In this document: in pieces, positions 11,279-23,732 of the stretch | Layout of the letters: every line of letters begins with the position of its first letter | Position numbering within the stretch: the stretch's first letter is position 1 | Source: Macrobrachium rosenbergii | Lineage: Eukaryota > Arthropoda > Malacostraca > Decapoda > Palaemonidae | DNA: 64,000 nt | Assembly: GCF_040412425.1 (NCBI RefSeq) | Contig: NC_089742.1 | Location: 75,065,625-75,129,624, forward strand | Direction: 5' to 3' | Program-made: the position numbers and the translations under genes | The notes under the pieces: generated by a model | The model's database searches: none | Told to the model about the DNA's origin: nothing | What the model saw: only the letters and a program-made list of their open reading frames with translations

Positions 11279-13010
11279 TTAGAGCGGAAGGTTCTTGTGA
11301 TATCTGTTGAAGTGGGGCTGTTTGAGAAGATCGCTCCTGAGTGGGAGCGATCTGGGAAAATCTATCATCCATTCCAGTACCTCTGTGAACCAGTCTTGGA
11401 TGGCCAAAAGGGAGCTATCAGGGTGAGCTTGGTGCCCTTTGAAGAAATGAACTTTCTTATCACCTTCCCTAGAATCTTGAATGGGGAAAAGCATAACCGT
11501 CTAATCCCCTCCCAATCTAGAGAAGGCTGTCTATTGCTACTGCTCTGGGGTCCGAGATTGGGAGCAGTAGTTTTCCATCTCTTGTTCCAATGGGTTGCAA
11601 AAGAGGTCGATATGAGGTCTCCCCACAGGAACCACAGCCTTTCGCAAACCTCTTGATGAAGAGACCATTCCGTGGGAAGAACCTGGTCTTTCCTGCTGAG
11701 CAGATCCGCCCTCACATTCCTTTCTCCCTGAACAAATCTGGTGAGGAGAACTGATGTTCCTCTCCCCGCCCATAACAGAAGGTTCCTTGCTGCAATGTAC
11801 AAGGAGAAGGAATGAGTCCTCCTTGCTTCCTGATATAAGCCAGGGCTGTGGTGTTGTCTGAATTGACAAGAACTACTGACCCTTGACCAGAAGTTCGAAT
11901 CTGATGAGAGCCAGATGAATGGCTACTAGCTCTTTCATGTTGATGTGCCAGGACCCTGATCTGTGTCCCAGGTGCCTGACACTTCTTCCGAGCCTAGTGT
12001 TGCTCCCCATCCCGACTCTGAGGCGTCTGAGAACAACACTAGGGAGGGCTCGGTAACTGAAGAGACAGTCCTAGACCCAGTTTCTGGGGTCTAACCACCA
12101 TCGGAGATGTTCCTTTACTTGATTTGTGATCTGAAAGGAGTTGACAAGTCTTGGGACTTCTGATCCCAAGATTCTTTCAGGAAGAACTGAAGAGGTCTTA
12201 GGTGAAGCCTTCCTAGAGAAACGAGGTCTTAACTGTTCCAGCGAGTTCCAGAAATGGTCCCCAGCAGACTCATCCATTCCTCACGAACATCTGTCTTTCT
12301 CTAGAAAGTCTGTCACCTTTTGAAGGCAGCGTTCCCTTCTTTCTTGGGATGGAAAGGCTCAAAACCCCGAGAATCCATCAGAATCCCCAGGTAAACAATT
12401 TCCTGCTGAGGAATCATCTGAGACTTCTGTAGGTTTACAAGAAGTCCTAGAGACTGAACCAGATTTAGGGTGATAGAAAGGTACTCCAGACAACGGTTTT
12501 TGAATTGACCGAATCAGCCAGTCGTTGAGATACATTGAAATCCTCACCCTCCAAATGCAACCAGTGAGCTACATTCCTGAGAATGGTCGTGAACACTTGG
12601 GGAGCTGTGGAAAGTCCAAAGCACAGAGCCCTGAACTGAAAGGTTCTGCCGCGAACCATGAACCTTAGGAACTTCCTGGAGGAGGGATGGATGGGAACGT
12701 GGAAGTAAGCATCCTGAAGGTCCAGGACACCATCCAATCTCCTTGACGAAGAGACGACAGAACCGAAGGATGTCGTCTCCATAGAGAATTTTTTTCTTGA
12801 TGACGAAGAAGTTCAGGGAGCTCACATCCAAGACCGGTCTCCAACCTCCCGAAGTTTTGGCACCAGAAAAAGACGGTTGTAAAATCCCAGGGAGTGAAGA
12901 TCTTGCACCGGTTCTATGGCAGCCTTTTTCTAGCATTTGTTCCACTGCTAGAAAGAAGGGCTTGTTCTTGACAGGATCCTTGTATCTGGCGGATAACTCC
13001 TGGAGTTGTT
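11279..13010 (-). pseudogene. DIRS reverse transcriptase and RNase H, frameshifted
   Basis: Read from 13010 down, RT motifs appear as LPGILQPSFSGAKTSGGWRP with LDVSSLN (12945-12544), DLQDAYFHVPIHPSSRKFLR with FGLSTAPQVF (12782-12465), and the catalytic box as MYLNDWLI (near 12530), where the first Asp of YxDD is Asn. RNase H and the following region are at 11869-11365, including QGERNVRADLLSRKDQVLP, the NVxADxLSR motif. At least three frame changes break the ORF. RT copies the element RNA and RNase H removes it, both in the cytoplasm or nucleus of the host cell (family knowledge). Confidence 0.82.
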
Positions 13011-13369
13011 GTCAAGGAGGACTTTCCTGAAGGGAATGAGGTAACCCTTCCTCAAAATAGAGAGGGACCAGTCGTCCGCCCCATTCTGTGCCCAGGCTTG
13101 GCGAACTTCAGAAGTCTGGCACCCACTGGCGTCTGGAGGACTTGCTTCTTCACTTGGACTTCCTGGATAGGGAGTCCTGAAGGTCTTGATCTTCTTTCAG
13201 GTCTACGCTCCTGATAGACCTGGATCCTCGAAAGGGCTCCTGAAAGGGGGCCTTCTCCTTCTTAGCAAGGGAGCAGCAGGTCTCATCCTCTTAGATGACT
13301 GGGCCAGCAGATCCTGAGAAGCTTTCTCAGACAAAGAACGAGAGACCTCCTTCACAGTTCTTGAGGGAA

Positions 13370-14890
13370 ATGATGGCTAGACAGAGGAGCAAACAAGAGA
13401 AGACCTCTGGAGAGGAGAAACCGATTTGGAGAGGAAAGAGCTGAAGCCTGACCTCTTCTCAGAGCAGGCCAGTGCCGAACAGGCAGCGATCTCCATAAAG
13501 CCGTCCCTCACAGCCTTGTCCAAGCAAGACAACACACTGCTGAGGTCATCCATACTGACTGAAGTCCTCTTCAAGACTCCTCTTGGCTAAGGCCCCAAGA
13601 GACCAGTCCATAAAGTTGAAAACTTCCAGCACTCTAAAAAGGCCCTTGAGGAAATGGTCCATTTCACAAAGTCCCCAAAGCCTTGGCTGAATTAAGGAGA
13701 GTCTTCTGGAAGAATCCACCAGCCAAGAAAAGTCTGAGCCAGCTGATGAGGGGAGGCTAACCCCATAGGCTCCTTAGTCTCATACCACATTCCCGCTCTT
13801 CCCCAAAAGCCTCAAAGGGAGGCAAAGAGAAGACAGTCTTGCTTGCATCCTTCTTCGAAGAGAGCCACTCTCCAACTCCTTTAAAGGCTTTCTTCATGGA
13901 GATCGGGGTCGCATCTTTAACCAAAGAGGAAGGGTTTGAGGCCTTGGTGCTGTCCCACAAGCATGGAACCAGGAGAAGGAGGAGAAGCAGGCTTGAGGGA
14001 ATCTCCAAACTCCTGAACCAGCAAAGCTGTCAACCTCTTGTAATCAGAAACGTTGATATCCTTAGGGGGATTCTCCTCCGATAACACCTCCAGGCCAGAA
14101 GGAGGAGGAGAACGCTTGAAGTAGAAGGGCACTTATCAGAAGAAGAGAGCCTAGAAGGAGAGGAGCCTTTGTCCACTGAAGAACGACGATCCGGAGAATG
14201 GCGCCTGCTAGATGACTGGCGCCTGACAGGAGAGGGGTCCTGGTAGATGAGAGCCCTTGCTGGGAGAGGGGGCCTACCAGAAGGGAGGGAGGCTGGGAGG
14301 AGCGGCGTCTGCGAAGAAGGAGAGGAGCGTTTCACTGGGAGAAAGCATCTCCAACAGGAGAAGACCGACGACCAAGCGCCTGGGGAGAAGCAGAGCGAGC
14401 GAGAGAGGCGCCTATCGCTCTCCGATGAAGAGCGCCTGGAGAGAAGCGCCTGCTGGGAGAGGAGCGCCTACCAGGAAGAGCGCCGCCAGAAGAGGAGCGC
14501 CTGCTGCTGGAAGGGCGCTTAACAGGAGAAGAACGCTTCACAGAAGACGACTTGCTGGGAGAAGAGTGTCTCTTGGAGGACTTGATGGGAAGAGAGGCAT
14601 CCTTCCTACGAAGAAGAGCTCTTTGATAAAGAGCCAGCAAGAGCAGCGAGCTGAGCCTGGAGGCCCACCAGGATCTGCTTGGTGGACTCCTGACCACCAG
14701 AAGAAGAGGAGGGAGATCTTCGAGTTCTCTTCTTTGCAACAGGAGAACCCTCAGGGGAAGCGCTCAGGGCTAGAGTCCAAAGCTCTACTCTAGGAGCCTT
14801 CCAAGTCCTCTTCAGGGCGCGACTCCTCAGCCGAACTCCAACCACGCTTGGGAGAAGAAGCAGCAGAAGACGAGAAACACTTCTTCAAGA
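13370..14890 (-). pseudogene. DIRS ORF1 (gag-like) with Arg/Ser-rich repeats
   Basis: The region upstream of RT on the minus strand contains a conserved segment ISMKKAFKGVGEWLSSKKDA (about 13950-13840) that aligns loosely with the same place in the other two minus-strand DIRS copies (KALSYIDGWLVEKRDQG and KALKDFEVWFSVKREQG). Upstream of it is a long low-complexity Arg/Ser/Pro tract, for example RRQSSSRRHSPDRRSS, encoded by imperfect short repeats containing GAGCGCCT. The frame is broken into several overlapping pieces. This is an ORF1 nucleic-acid-binding-type protein by position; the exact function is unknown. Confidence 0.65.
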
Positions 14891-15704
14891 TCCCTTTTCT
14901 ATGGCGATCTAAGGCAGCCTGGGACGCGTCAACAGGATGCTGCCGGAAGGACCCTGATCGTTGGGGAGCTCTTCATCCCCCTTGCGGCTTTCGACATTCC
15001 TCCTCCACTGGGTCTGGGAGTTTGGAAGAGGTCTAGGCCTAGGAGCAATGCGGAGCCGGTCAGACGCCCCCTCCACTACACTGGGGACACTGCACACATC
15101 ACTATCACTTCTCACCTTTCTTTTCCTCCAAAGCACGCATCTGCAACTGCATCTTGGATCGTGGCCTTCATTGCAGCCATTTCAGAAGACGAATCCACAG
15201 GTTCGATGAAGGGTGAAGGAGCTGAAACAACAGGAGTGACAGGAGAGTCTGGAAGAGTGTTAGGTTCTAATCTACCTCCTTAGAAAGAGACCTACTTGAG
15301 CTTCTAGAAGAAGCCTTCCTAACTCTATCCTTTCCAACTTCTTCAGATAAGAAGTTCAAAACCTTCCATTCCAGATCAGACAGATTCTCACATTCAACAC
15401 CAAGTGTTCCAAAGAACAATCATTCCCCTACACCTCAACACACAGTATGAGGATCTACCAAAGCTTTCGGCAGTCTCACCTTACAATCAGACCTAACACA
15501 CACACGAAAAACACAGGTGCAACACTCTGATCAGACATTCTTAACAGAAAATACCAAAGCCAAAATCAAAATCAGTCCACAAAAGCGTATGCCAAGCCAA
15601 AGATCCAATACGTCACCAAAGGTCAGTCCAAAATAATCCTCAGCAAGCAAAAATGAAAATCAAAGCAGAAGGAACCAACAACAGATGTTGCCGGAACCAG
15701 CGAC

Positions 15705-15888
15705 AGAGAAAATCTGATTAGAAAACGGGAATGGTTCTATTCCCGCCACCCAGCGGGCGGGTATGGTAGATCACCTGACCTACCTGTCGCGTGTGCCACA
15801 AAATTTGAATTTCTGTCGGGAACGTCGGAGACTATAGCTAAGTATATATCTGACGGGTAAGTTGCATGTACAAAAATTATTTTAACAG
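15705..15888. repeat. Left inverted terminal repeat of the 9-16 kb DIRS element
   Basis: It contains GATTAGAAAACGGGAATGG, CCTGACCTACCTGTCGCG and GTATATATCTGACGGGTAAG, the reverse complement of the blocks at 9367-9560. It marks the 5' end of the minus-strand element. Confidence 0.85.
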
Positions 15889-17240
15889 CTGATGACAATA
15901 CCAATCCTAAATGGTAAATACAATACTTTTATGAGTGTCAATTCAAACATATTATAAATAAAATTCATGAGGAAACAAAATCCAGTGGAATGATTTAAGT
16001 AAAGATACATGTAAATTGGAATCAAAAGTTCCAAAAGTGGGTGCCTGAACACTGCCTGATAAAGAAACGCATACTAGCACCATATGTACATATGGTATCA
16101 CTAAGTGAAAGCAAAAAAAATTAACAGAGAGCAAGAAATTAACAAAGCTAGTAATAACGCTTACTACAAAAAAGTGTGAGTATAGCTGCTGACATACTGG
16201 ACACTGATTCAAAATCCACCAATTCTTGTGAATTAGCAAATCTTTCCAAACCTGCAGAAGTAGTATGTAACGATCGTACTCTCCATTTTATCATTATTTT
16301 TGTTTTGGGTGATGGTACCTGCTCAGAAACATAGTAGACAAAATGTATCCTACAAGCACAAGGACAAAATGTATTTACAATATCAAATAAAATAGACTAC
16401 CCTTCAGACATAAAGTACTTCAAGTTTTTTTTTTTTTTTTACTGTGATTACCATTTCAGGTTAACATTATCAAAAGATACCAACTTGCCCAATGGAGAAA
16501 ACATACCAATCAGAAAAAATATATCTGTCTGATAAATTTAGCAGTGTTGAAGCCTGTTTCAATTCAAAGGGCCTGGATAAAAAAAACACCATTATCTCCT
16601 AAGCCAGCTGAGACTCTCAAGGAGTTTGCTGAGACTCTTATGTGATTTTGTTTATTCTATTGCTTTTCTCCTCCTCCAATTTACTCAGCAAGCCTTCATA
16701 TACCTACTGAAGTGCACAGAGCTGTCTCAGCAAGACTCAACAAATTCTTACCAATAAACAGAACATACCCTTACCTTGTATGCAACTAAGACGTTTGAGT
16801 GAAAGGCTACCTACTGGCTCCAGCAACAAGGAGCAATATTCAGTAGGTGTATTGATCCATGGTAACAAACTGAAGATGGACCCTGAAAAGTTTGTGCACT
16901 TGCAAGGGATAGCTTTGTTTACGCCTTTTGGAGGCTAGATCTTCTGCTTCCAACCCCAGTATATTTTTCTTAACCATACGACTTACAGCGTAGCTTTGGA
17001 CAGTTCACAGAAAAGTATCCATGACTGTTGGAAGTAGTAAGATGTGGTTGACATCAATTTGTTTATTGGACCTCAAAGATATGCTGCTAAAGTTGAAGAA
17101 GTTACCCTGGTTGAAAACTTTCAAAACATATTTTTCTTCTATGTGTTGTGAAAGCTCCTCAGGGTCACACAGGCTAAAATCTGTAGTAGTTTGACACTTA
17201 AGAGCAGCCAGGGTGCCTTCCTTGGATGTTTGATAGGCTT
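15889..17240. other. Intron sequence without recognised feature
   Basis: This is AT-rich sequence with a T18 tract near 16422-16440. Open frames at 15952-16239 and 17005-17256 show no motifs I recognise. The last ~500 bases may belong to the degraded jerky/Tigger-like element that is recognisable from 17283. Confidence 0.35.
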
Positions 17241-17282
17241 CTTGTGGGTTGGTCAAGGTGTAGCTTACAGCTAATACTATTA

Positions 17283-17478
17283 GAGGATGGTTTCACAACC
17301 ATTTCTGCATGAAAGTCATCTCTCATCAAACAGAAGAACATGGTACTCCTCATGATCAAGTTAAGACAATTCTGTTCCTAAATCATGGGGCTCAGGATCC
17401 AACTGAGCAAGAGTTGCAAGCAAAAAATGTCAATATTCGGTGTCATTTTTTGCCTCCTAATATCACATACCCTTACCT
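17283..17478 (+). pseudogene. Jerky/Tigger-type DDE transposase fragment
   Basis: Translation in the frame starting at 17283 gives RGWFHNHFCMKVISHQ, then KTILFLNHGAQDP, then VNIRCHFLPPNITYP. This matches the pogo/Tigger/jerky transposase layout WFxxHF ... LLLDNAPxHP ... FLPPNTT (family knowledge). The catalytic Asp of LLLDNAP is replaced (LFLNHGA) and the following LQPMDQ motif is lost at a stop, so it cannot be active. Possible C-terminal sequence continues to about 17900, but I cannot confirm it. Confidence 0.55.
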
Positions 17479-18191
17479 TGGAGTTTAGTTAGTGTAAATA
17501 CCAGACATGAATGCCACCAATGAACTTCAAGGTTAAGGTTGTAAACTTCCAACAACAGGAAATGGTCAAGTAAAGCCTTAGTCAAATTCCTGCACAGCAC
17601 AAAGACTAAAGTCATCAGGTTTTAGCAGCAACTATCCTTCCATTTCAGGGCCTGAGAATTTCTTTAGAGCTGTTTCCCCAACAGCATTCAAGTGGATTGC
17701 CATCAGGTCAGTATGTAACCCCATCTTCTGCGTCAGAACCACAGGACAATATACTGTCTGCCACTGCTGTTCCTATGCAACATCTAGTTTTTGTTGAATC
17801 ACTGCATATTTTCATTGCATATAACCCTTGATGCCAACACACCTTCCAGTCCAATACCTGTTGGCGATGACACGGGGTTGCTTGCAAACACTGAGACAGC
17901 ACAAAACTACTTCAATGCCATTTGAATGTGACATGGTACACATATATCAAGCAAAATGTCTCATTTGGTGGAATAAAAAAAGACTTTCCTAGAACACCAT
18001 ATTGAAACAGATGAATGACAGAAGAAAAAGAGAAACGCTTCACTTTATATTTATGAATTTCAGTGAAGATAAACACTAGTACGTACATGAGAGAGTCAGG
18101 TTTTGTGGTTACTCTGGTCATCTAGATATTATTGTACTGTCACACATGCACAGAACTTGATACTTTTTTTAATAAAGTGTATGTATATATT

Positions 18192-18535
18192 CAGTCGGCC
18201 ACCACTTATTTGCGGTTCAGCATCCGCAGATATTTCTGTGGAGCATATATCCACATTATTTGCAGAAAATTTGCCTATTTGTGAAATTTTTCATAGAGCA
18301 ATTACTGTATTTCATATTCTCTTCATGACTAAATGTCTCAGGACGATAGTTTAAGGTATATTTGGTGTCTGAACTATTATAATAGGCAGTTACTGTATAA
18401 GTGTTTTAGAGAGGCTCTTTGGTGTTTTTAACTATTAAAATACACAGTTATAAACGTTTTAGAGAGGGGGTTTGGTATTTGCCGGTGGGTGTGTATTAAG
18501 CATCCCCATGAATATTGGGGATGATTGTATACAGT
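18192..18535 (-). repeat. Family A TA-flanked inverted-repeat element
   Basis: The left end is CAGTCGGCCACCACTTATT and the right end reads GATTGTATACAG before TA. Internally it is the reverse complement of the well-preserved copy at 28721-29066, for example AACTATTAAAATACACAG and GTTTTAGAGAGG. It lies 274 bp downstream of a SREK1 exon. Confidence 0.65.
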
Positions 18536-18808
18536 ATAATATCTTTGGATTACTATGAAAGGTGGCACAGTAACTTGATCAAGAAAATGTATTTTGGGTA
18601 GCATATGGTGATGAAGATCTCAAGTGAGACCTTTTGCTTGGTAGAATGCCTATTAGGGTATTTCATGTAGAATATGTTTTTACTAGATCTCACGTTTCTG
18701 GGTACTGGAATTACTTGTGTAAATTTTACAAACATAACTGACCGTTTGGTTGCATATCCTATAAAAGGTAAATTACAATGCTAGGCTAGGGTCCACAGAG
18801 AGACTTAC

Positions 18809-18991
18809 CGTGATCTAGATCTGGATCTTTTATCCTTGGAAGAGTCCAAGAAAGACATAACAGGGTCAATAGCTGATGCAATAAAGTTCTGAGCCTCTTT
18901 AACTCTTCTCATAGCTTCCTCAATTTCTCGCTGAGCTGCCTCATTGCTTTTCGTTTGAGGCTTAATAATAGCAGTGGTAGAATGGTTCACT
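18809..18991 (-). CDS. SREK1: SREK1 exon: post-RRM2 helix and start of RS tail
   Basis: This 183-nt exon lies between acceptor TTTTCCAG and donor ACG|GTAAGT. Its first base completes the lysine codon begun in the preceding exon. The end of RRM2 (KVNHSTTAIIKP) leads into EIEEAMRRVKEAQNFIASAI, the diagnostic conserved helix of SREK1 (vertebrate equivalents read EIEEAMKRVREAQ). The exon then enters the Arg/Ser region with DKRSRSRSR. The exon leaves two bases of an Arg codon that is completed in the next exon at 6806. This helix is the single strongest reason for naming the gene SREK1 rather than a generic SR protein. Confidence 0.94.
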
Positions 18992-19913
18992 CTGGAAAAG
19001 AAAAATACAGATGCAAGGATTATGTGGTATAGCACCATATATTAATAACAAGATAAAAAAAGTTGCAAAAGTTTCAAACTTTTACAAAATACTGAGTTAT
19101 AAAAACATAAGTTTTTGCAAATTGTATGGCCATCATGAGAGAAACCATGATACCAAATACTACCAAGATACATCACAACAGCCATTACTACCATTTTATA
19201 TCAGGAAAACATCAGTTCATGTTCCTTTCTCAACTCAGTCACACTTTGTCTAGCAAAGTGAGCTGCTGAAAAAATGTTGCCAAACACAGTATGAATATCA
19301 TTCAATGAACATATTTCATACCAAATTAGGGGCACCAATTAACACTGTAGATTAGATAGTTGGGCACTGTTACAGTAATACTGACTGCAACACACATACC
19401 CTTCTTCCTATCCCTCACACAGATCAGCAACCATTTATGACATCTCTACTACCAAGTTGTAAATAAGCTGCTATATTTGTTTGGCTGACTGTGCAAAAGA
19501 ATTCATGAACTAAATGTATGTGGTATTCTCCCCTTGTTACTCACGAGTACTCAGCGCCATGACGGCCAACATCATCTATTAACGAAAAAATAGCTAAATT
19601 AATTTCACAAGACGTATTTAAGTTATATTTCGACTAGAAAAAACACTTCGTACAGTATAAACGAAAAATAACCTTGCCCCATATAAATAAAGTATCTAAA
19701 GATTCATTTACGCTAACTAGAAGCAAGAAAAGCGCTCTGAACTGAGTTAAATACAGCAAAATAAACACCACGTAAACGATTTCCAAACCAAAACATTGAT
19801 CGCAATTTATAATACAAAAGCAACAAAAGAATATATACAATATTATTGGATACATGGAAAAGATGCATATTCGTTATGTTGATGTTTGTATACTGTAATA
19901 CGATACGTGAATA
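18992..19913. other. Intron sequence without recognised feature
   Basis: No repeat or coding motif was recognised upstream of the SREK1 helix exon. Open frames at 19011-19253 and 19634-19855 lack motifs. Confidence 0.35.
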
Positions 19914-20268
19914 CAGGCAGTTACCGTTTACTACAGGGATTCCGTTCCTGTGCCGAGTCGTAAGCCAAAAATCATCATAAGCTGAAAAATTTTTGAAAAT
20001 CTTCAAAATCCTATGAAAATCTTACTTTTAATGCTTTGGGTGTATTGAAAACGCTGTAAACTGCATTTTTATTGAATTTTTCACGAAAGAAAAACTCCAA
20101 ATTTTGATTATTCTGCCGTTTTGTAGCCATATGTCTTCCGTTGGATTGGCGTCGTAACCCTGGAACATGAGTCGTAAACTGGGAAATAATTTCTGATGGA
20201 TATATTTGAATAAGCGTTGTAACCTCGGAACTTGTAAGCTGGACCCGTCGTAACCCGGGGACTGCCTG
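19914..20268 (+). repeat. Family B-like TA-flanked element (divergent subfamily)
   Basis: This 355-bp copy has TA at both sides (19912-19913 and 20269-20270). It starts CAGGCAGTTACCGTTTAC and ends CCCGGGGACTGCCTG. The termini match family B, but the interior (GAGTCGTAAGCC, GCGTCGTAACCC) differs from the other copies. Confidence 0.68.
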
Positions 20269-22510
20269 TATAAAGTACAGTAAAACGTAGGCTAGGCTAC
20301 CATATATGTATACGATATACTGTACCATAGTGTCGGCTAAGCTAATTCGTGTTTGTTATTCAATTTCTCTTTGTATTGAATTATCATAAGTCACTCTGCA
20401 TGAACCTTCAGAATTAGCTGACATTAATAATTACTATACCGTGTATGTATAGAGTATACTTTATAGTGTAGACTAGGCTACCATATATGTACACAAGGTA
20501 CGAATACCCTGGTGTAGGCTAGGCTTTCAAGATACGTTTTATCCAACAAATGATTGTTTTTTTGGAACCTAACCCCATCGTAAGTAGGATAACACCTGTA
20601 TGAGCATTTTTAGTTTTTTTGTGTGTTTGAACTATCAAAATAGGCATGTCTATGTGTTTTAGCAGGGTTCAGTATTTGCAGGTTCTAGCTATTCCGGGGG
20701 TGAGGTACCCATCCAGGCAAATCGGGGTTTACTGTAATTGCCGATTATTTATCCTGTTGTGAATCACTGGATTCAAACCCAGGATAACTAACCTTCTGGG
20801 GGGAGGAATTTCATGATGTTGCCTTGTAATATGTATATCATCCCATAGTTTTGATATATTTACTCTTCTATTCATCATGTGTTATGTGTAACGATAATAA
20901 TTGTTGAAGTACATATGTAGTGTAATGTCAGATCTTAAAGTTAGTGATTTGGGTAATTTAACCAACAGCATAATTTAAAATTGGTAATACATTTTAATAG
21001 TAATGTAGTATGTGATTGCACATTTTGTCCCCTAGCAGCAAGTGTTCTGTACTCGTGATTTCATATGTCGTATTTTGGTTCGGTTGTTGTCACAAGAAAT
21101 AACGAGTAAACGAGCGCTTTGTTTTGATTCATGTGTTGACAGGTCGGGAATAGCAATCGAATCATGTTAAGATTTCTGTAAAAGCTTTGTCCCATACAAG
21201 AATGTACTGTCCTGAAAACCAACTTTGGTTCTTCGTCTTGTTTTGAAAGCGTGCCATTTGTGGCTGCCAGCTGCCATCTGTTTTGATCATGTTGAGATTT
21301 CATTAGGAGCTTCGTCCCATACGATTTTTTGTTCGAGTCACATACGCCTTTTTGAGAGTAAATGCATGTATCTCAATCGCTTACGTCATGTTTTGTACGA
21401 TTGCGTTGCTCTGATCGCATATTGTTCTAATGTCGTCTGATTGTTTTATTTCCCACTGGAATCCTAAAGTTTGCTCATTCTGATTTCAGAGACCATTAGT
21501 GTTGGTTCTCTCTCTCTCTCTCTCTCTCTCTTCAAAAAAGAGAGAAATTTTAACGGAAAATATTTGTGGTCACTGGTTTTAATCTTAGCTTTTGAGATCT
21601 GAATGTAGGGAAAGTGTATTCGTAATGGCGCCTGACAAAAAGAGTGCTAAAGTTTTCAAAGCTTGTGTAAGGTACAGTGAATTTTACTTATTATTACCAT
21701 GGTATAATAAGATATATTAGGAAATTTTGCCTTAGTGAAATTACTATTGGTAAATTGTTTAGGTATTTTTGTGTTATTGTGTTTGAAATCTCTTGATTTT
21801 TCACATTTCATATATCAGTGATTTAACATTTATTTACTTAGCATTTTAAGTATTTTCTGATAATTTAACTTGCATAATTGATTTATTTTTATTTACTAAG
21901 ATTTTCGTTCCTAATCTTGAGTAACTCTTGATAGTTTAAATTTTGCTGGATTAATTTAATTTCTTGATAAATTAAAGTTTTAGTCATTTAGTTTTGTTTA
22001 ATAATTTATAACTCAAGAATTAATTAAATTTTTGTGTTGTTTTCTAGTAATAGTAAATTTTTTCTGACTATGAATTCTAATTATAAATTCTGAATTAAAA
22101 AATAAATTTTTGTATTTTAAATTAAAAAAAGTGTTTCATTTATTGATCACAGTGTACAGGATTACTGTAATTGTGTGCATAAGGCAAAGTGAAACATGTT
22201 TTGTTCCTTTAGTTTTGCTGAAGTGAATTAAGACCAGGGAAACAGTTAAGTTGTTTGATGGAGTGATGCCCTTTTACTCTAGTATATTTCTTGTTTAATT
22301 GTTGATACCTGACACTTATGATAAACTTAGTTTGATTTTTCGGGCGATTAGTAAAGCTTTTTAAGGGATCACTGTTACCTTTAGAGTACTCAGTCATAAT
22401 TTTTTATTGTTATGAGAGTTCAGGTATCTGGCTGAAGTGAGGTAAATTTTTAAAATCTGTGATTAGTTGTGTAATAACCAGGTACTTGGAACACTTCGTG
22501 ACAATATATA
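20269..22510. other. Intron sequence with one family A fragment and a TC tract
   Basis: A partial family A end in minus orientation is seen at about 20630-20735 (ends CGGGGTTTACTG before TA). A (TC)12 tract lies at 21507-21531. Two loosely repeated segments near 21150-21200 and 21280-21330 share TCATGTTRAGATTTC and GCTTYGTCCCATAC. Nothing else is recognised. Confidence 0.4.
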
Positions 22511-23732
22511 TAGTGGTACCTCGGTATACAACTGATTCGGCACTCATAATCTTGATTAGCAAGGGAAAATTCTCGCAAAATTTTGTTCCCCCTTATGAGT
22601 TCTAAATGCAATCTACAAGCTGTTTGGTGGAGACTGGCGAGCAGGCTGCCAGGATGGAGGTAGGAGATACGGAATCCCCTCGGGTCAGGAAGATACAGGG
22701 AGGGTCAAGTGGAAGTAGGGATGGACGGAGGAAGTGGGTAGGCGATAAAACAGTGGAGTGAGTCAATGGTTCCTTGTTCCAAAATTTCAAATAGGTTCAG
22801 GAATGTCATTAACCGCCCTCATTTGCCTCGTGACCCTGACCATAAACAACTCATTGATCTGAGCTAGTCTAAATCTGTGCCTTTTGTTTGTGTTTTTTGT
22901 GTCTGTGGTTGAGACTTTGCACAAATTTATCACCCATGAAAAAGAAGGGACAAGGAAAAAGCATGCTTCATGAAGTGGGGACAAGCAATTTTATAGTGCT
23001 CAAAAATCGTAAAAAGCAAGTATCACTTGATAGCTGTTTTACCGTAACAAAAAGAAGTGATTCAGGTGCATCGAGTGTCAGTGATAGAAAATGGGCAAAA
23101 CGTAGTGAAAAAGAAGAATCCCCCGAGTCTGGACCCAGTGGTACACATACAGCTGAGAAATCAGCAGGAAGTGGACCCCATCTCCCCCCCATTAACTGAT
23201 CACCATCCCCTCCCTCTCCTCTCGACTGCCACACCCAGCACAGTCCCGAGCACTAGCTAAAGGTAAGTCTCTTAAGAATTTTATTTTAATGTTAATGTAT
23301 TGCTTTTGATTGTTTTTATTGTTATCATTGTTAAATTTATTGTGAAATTCCCTTTTATTTTTTTTTATGTGAATTGTTACTGGTTTTACTCTCTTCTCCG
23401 CCTTCTCTACACGTGCTCCCGCTCCCTCAGTCAGCTGTGCGCCACTGTGGTGACATGATTTTGTTCATCTTTCATGTTGCATTTTATTGTTAAATGCTTT
23501 ATTCTTTTATTTAGAATATGATTGTCATTAAACTATATACAGTACTTGCACTTAATATAATTGTCTTAAAGTGGGTACAATAAAGTGGGTACAAAGAGTG
23601 GGTACAAAGGGAACTGAATTATTTGAATTCCCATTATTCCTTATGGGAATATTTGTTTCCATTTGTGAGCATTTCGATCTACAAGTTGGAACTGGGAACA
23701 AATTAACTTCAGTATACACAGAGGTGCCACTG
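22511..23732 (+). mobile_element. Tigger/pogo-like element, internally deleted
   Basis: The termini are inverted: left TAGTGGTACCTCGGTATAC, right GTATACACAGAGGTGCCACTG. TA precedes the left end, and CA follows the right end where TA is expected. Inside, 22936-23199 encodes a short frame beginning MKKKGQGKSMLHEVGTSNF with KKQVSLDSCFTVTKRS and a Ser/Pro-rich tail. I read this as a remnant of a transposase C-terminus with a QxxLxxF-type motif. The DDE catalytic core is absent, so the element is non-autonomous. Superfamily placement is inferred from the termini. Confidence 0.5.

Larger units (their letters stand above)
9367..15888 (-). mobile_element. DIRS-type retroelement, nearly complete copy
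   Basis: This ~6.5-kb element reads on the minus strand from 15888 to 9367. The order is left inverted terminal repeat, ORF1 (gag-like), RT, RNase H, tyrosine recombinase, internal complementary region, right inverted terminal repeat. The two terminal repeats match over roughly 170 bp in inverted orientation. No target-site duplication was found, as expected for tyrosine recombinase elements. Coding regions are broken by multiple frameshifts and one RT catalytic Asp is changed. It lies in the SREK1 intron between the exons at 18.8 and 6.8 kb, in the same orientation as the gene. Confidence 0.88.

Noticed and set aside
14332..14739. Arg/Ser-rich frame as a possible SREK1 RS exon
   Set aside because: It lies between the termini of a DIRS element, upstream of its RT in ORF1 position, and the composition comes from short DNA repeats found in other DIRS ORF1s.
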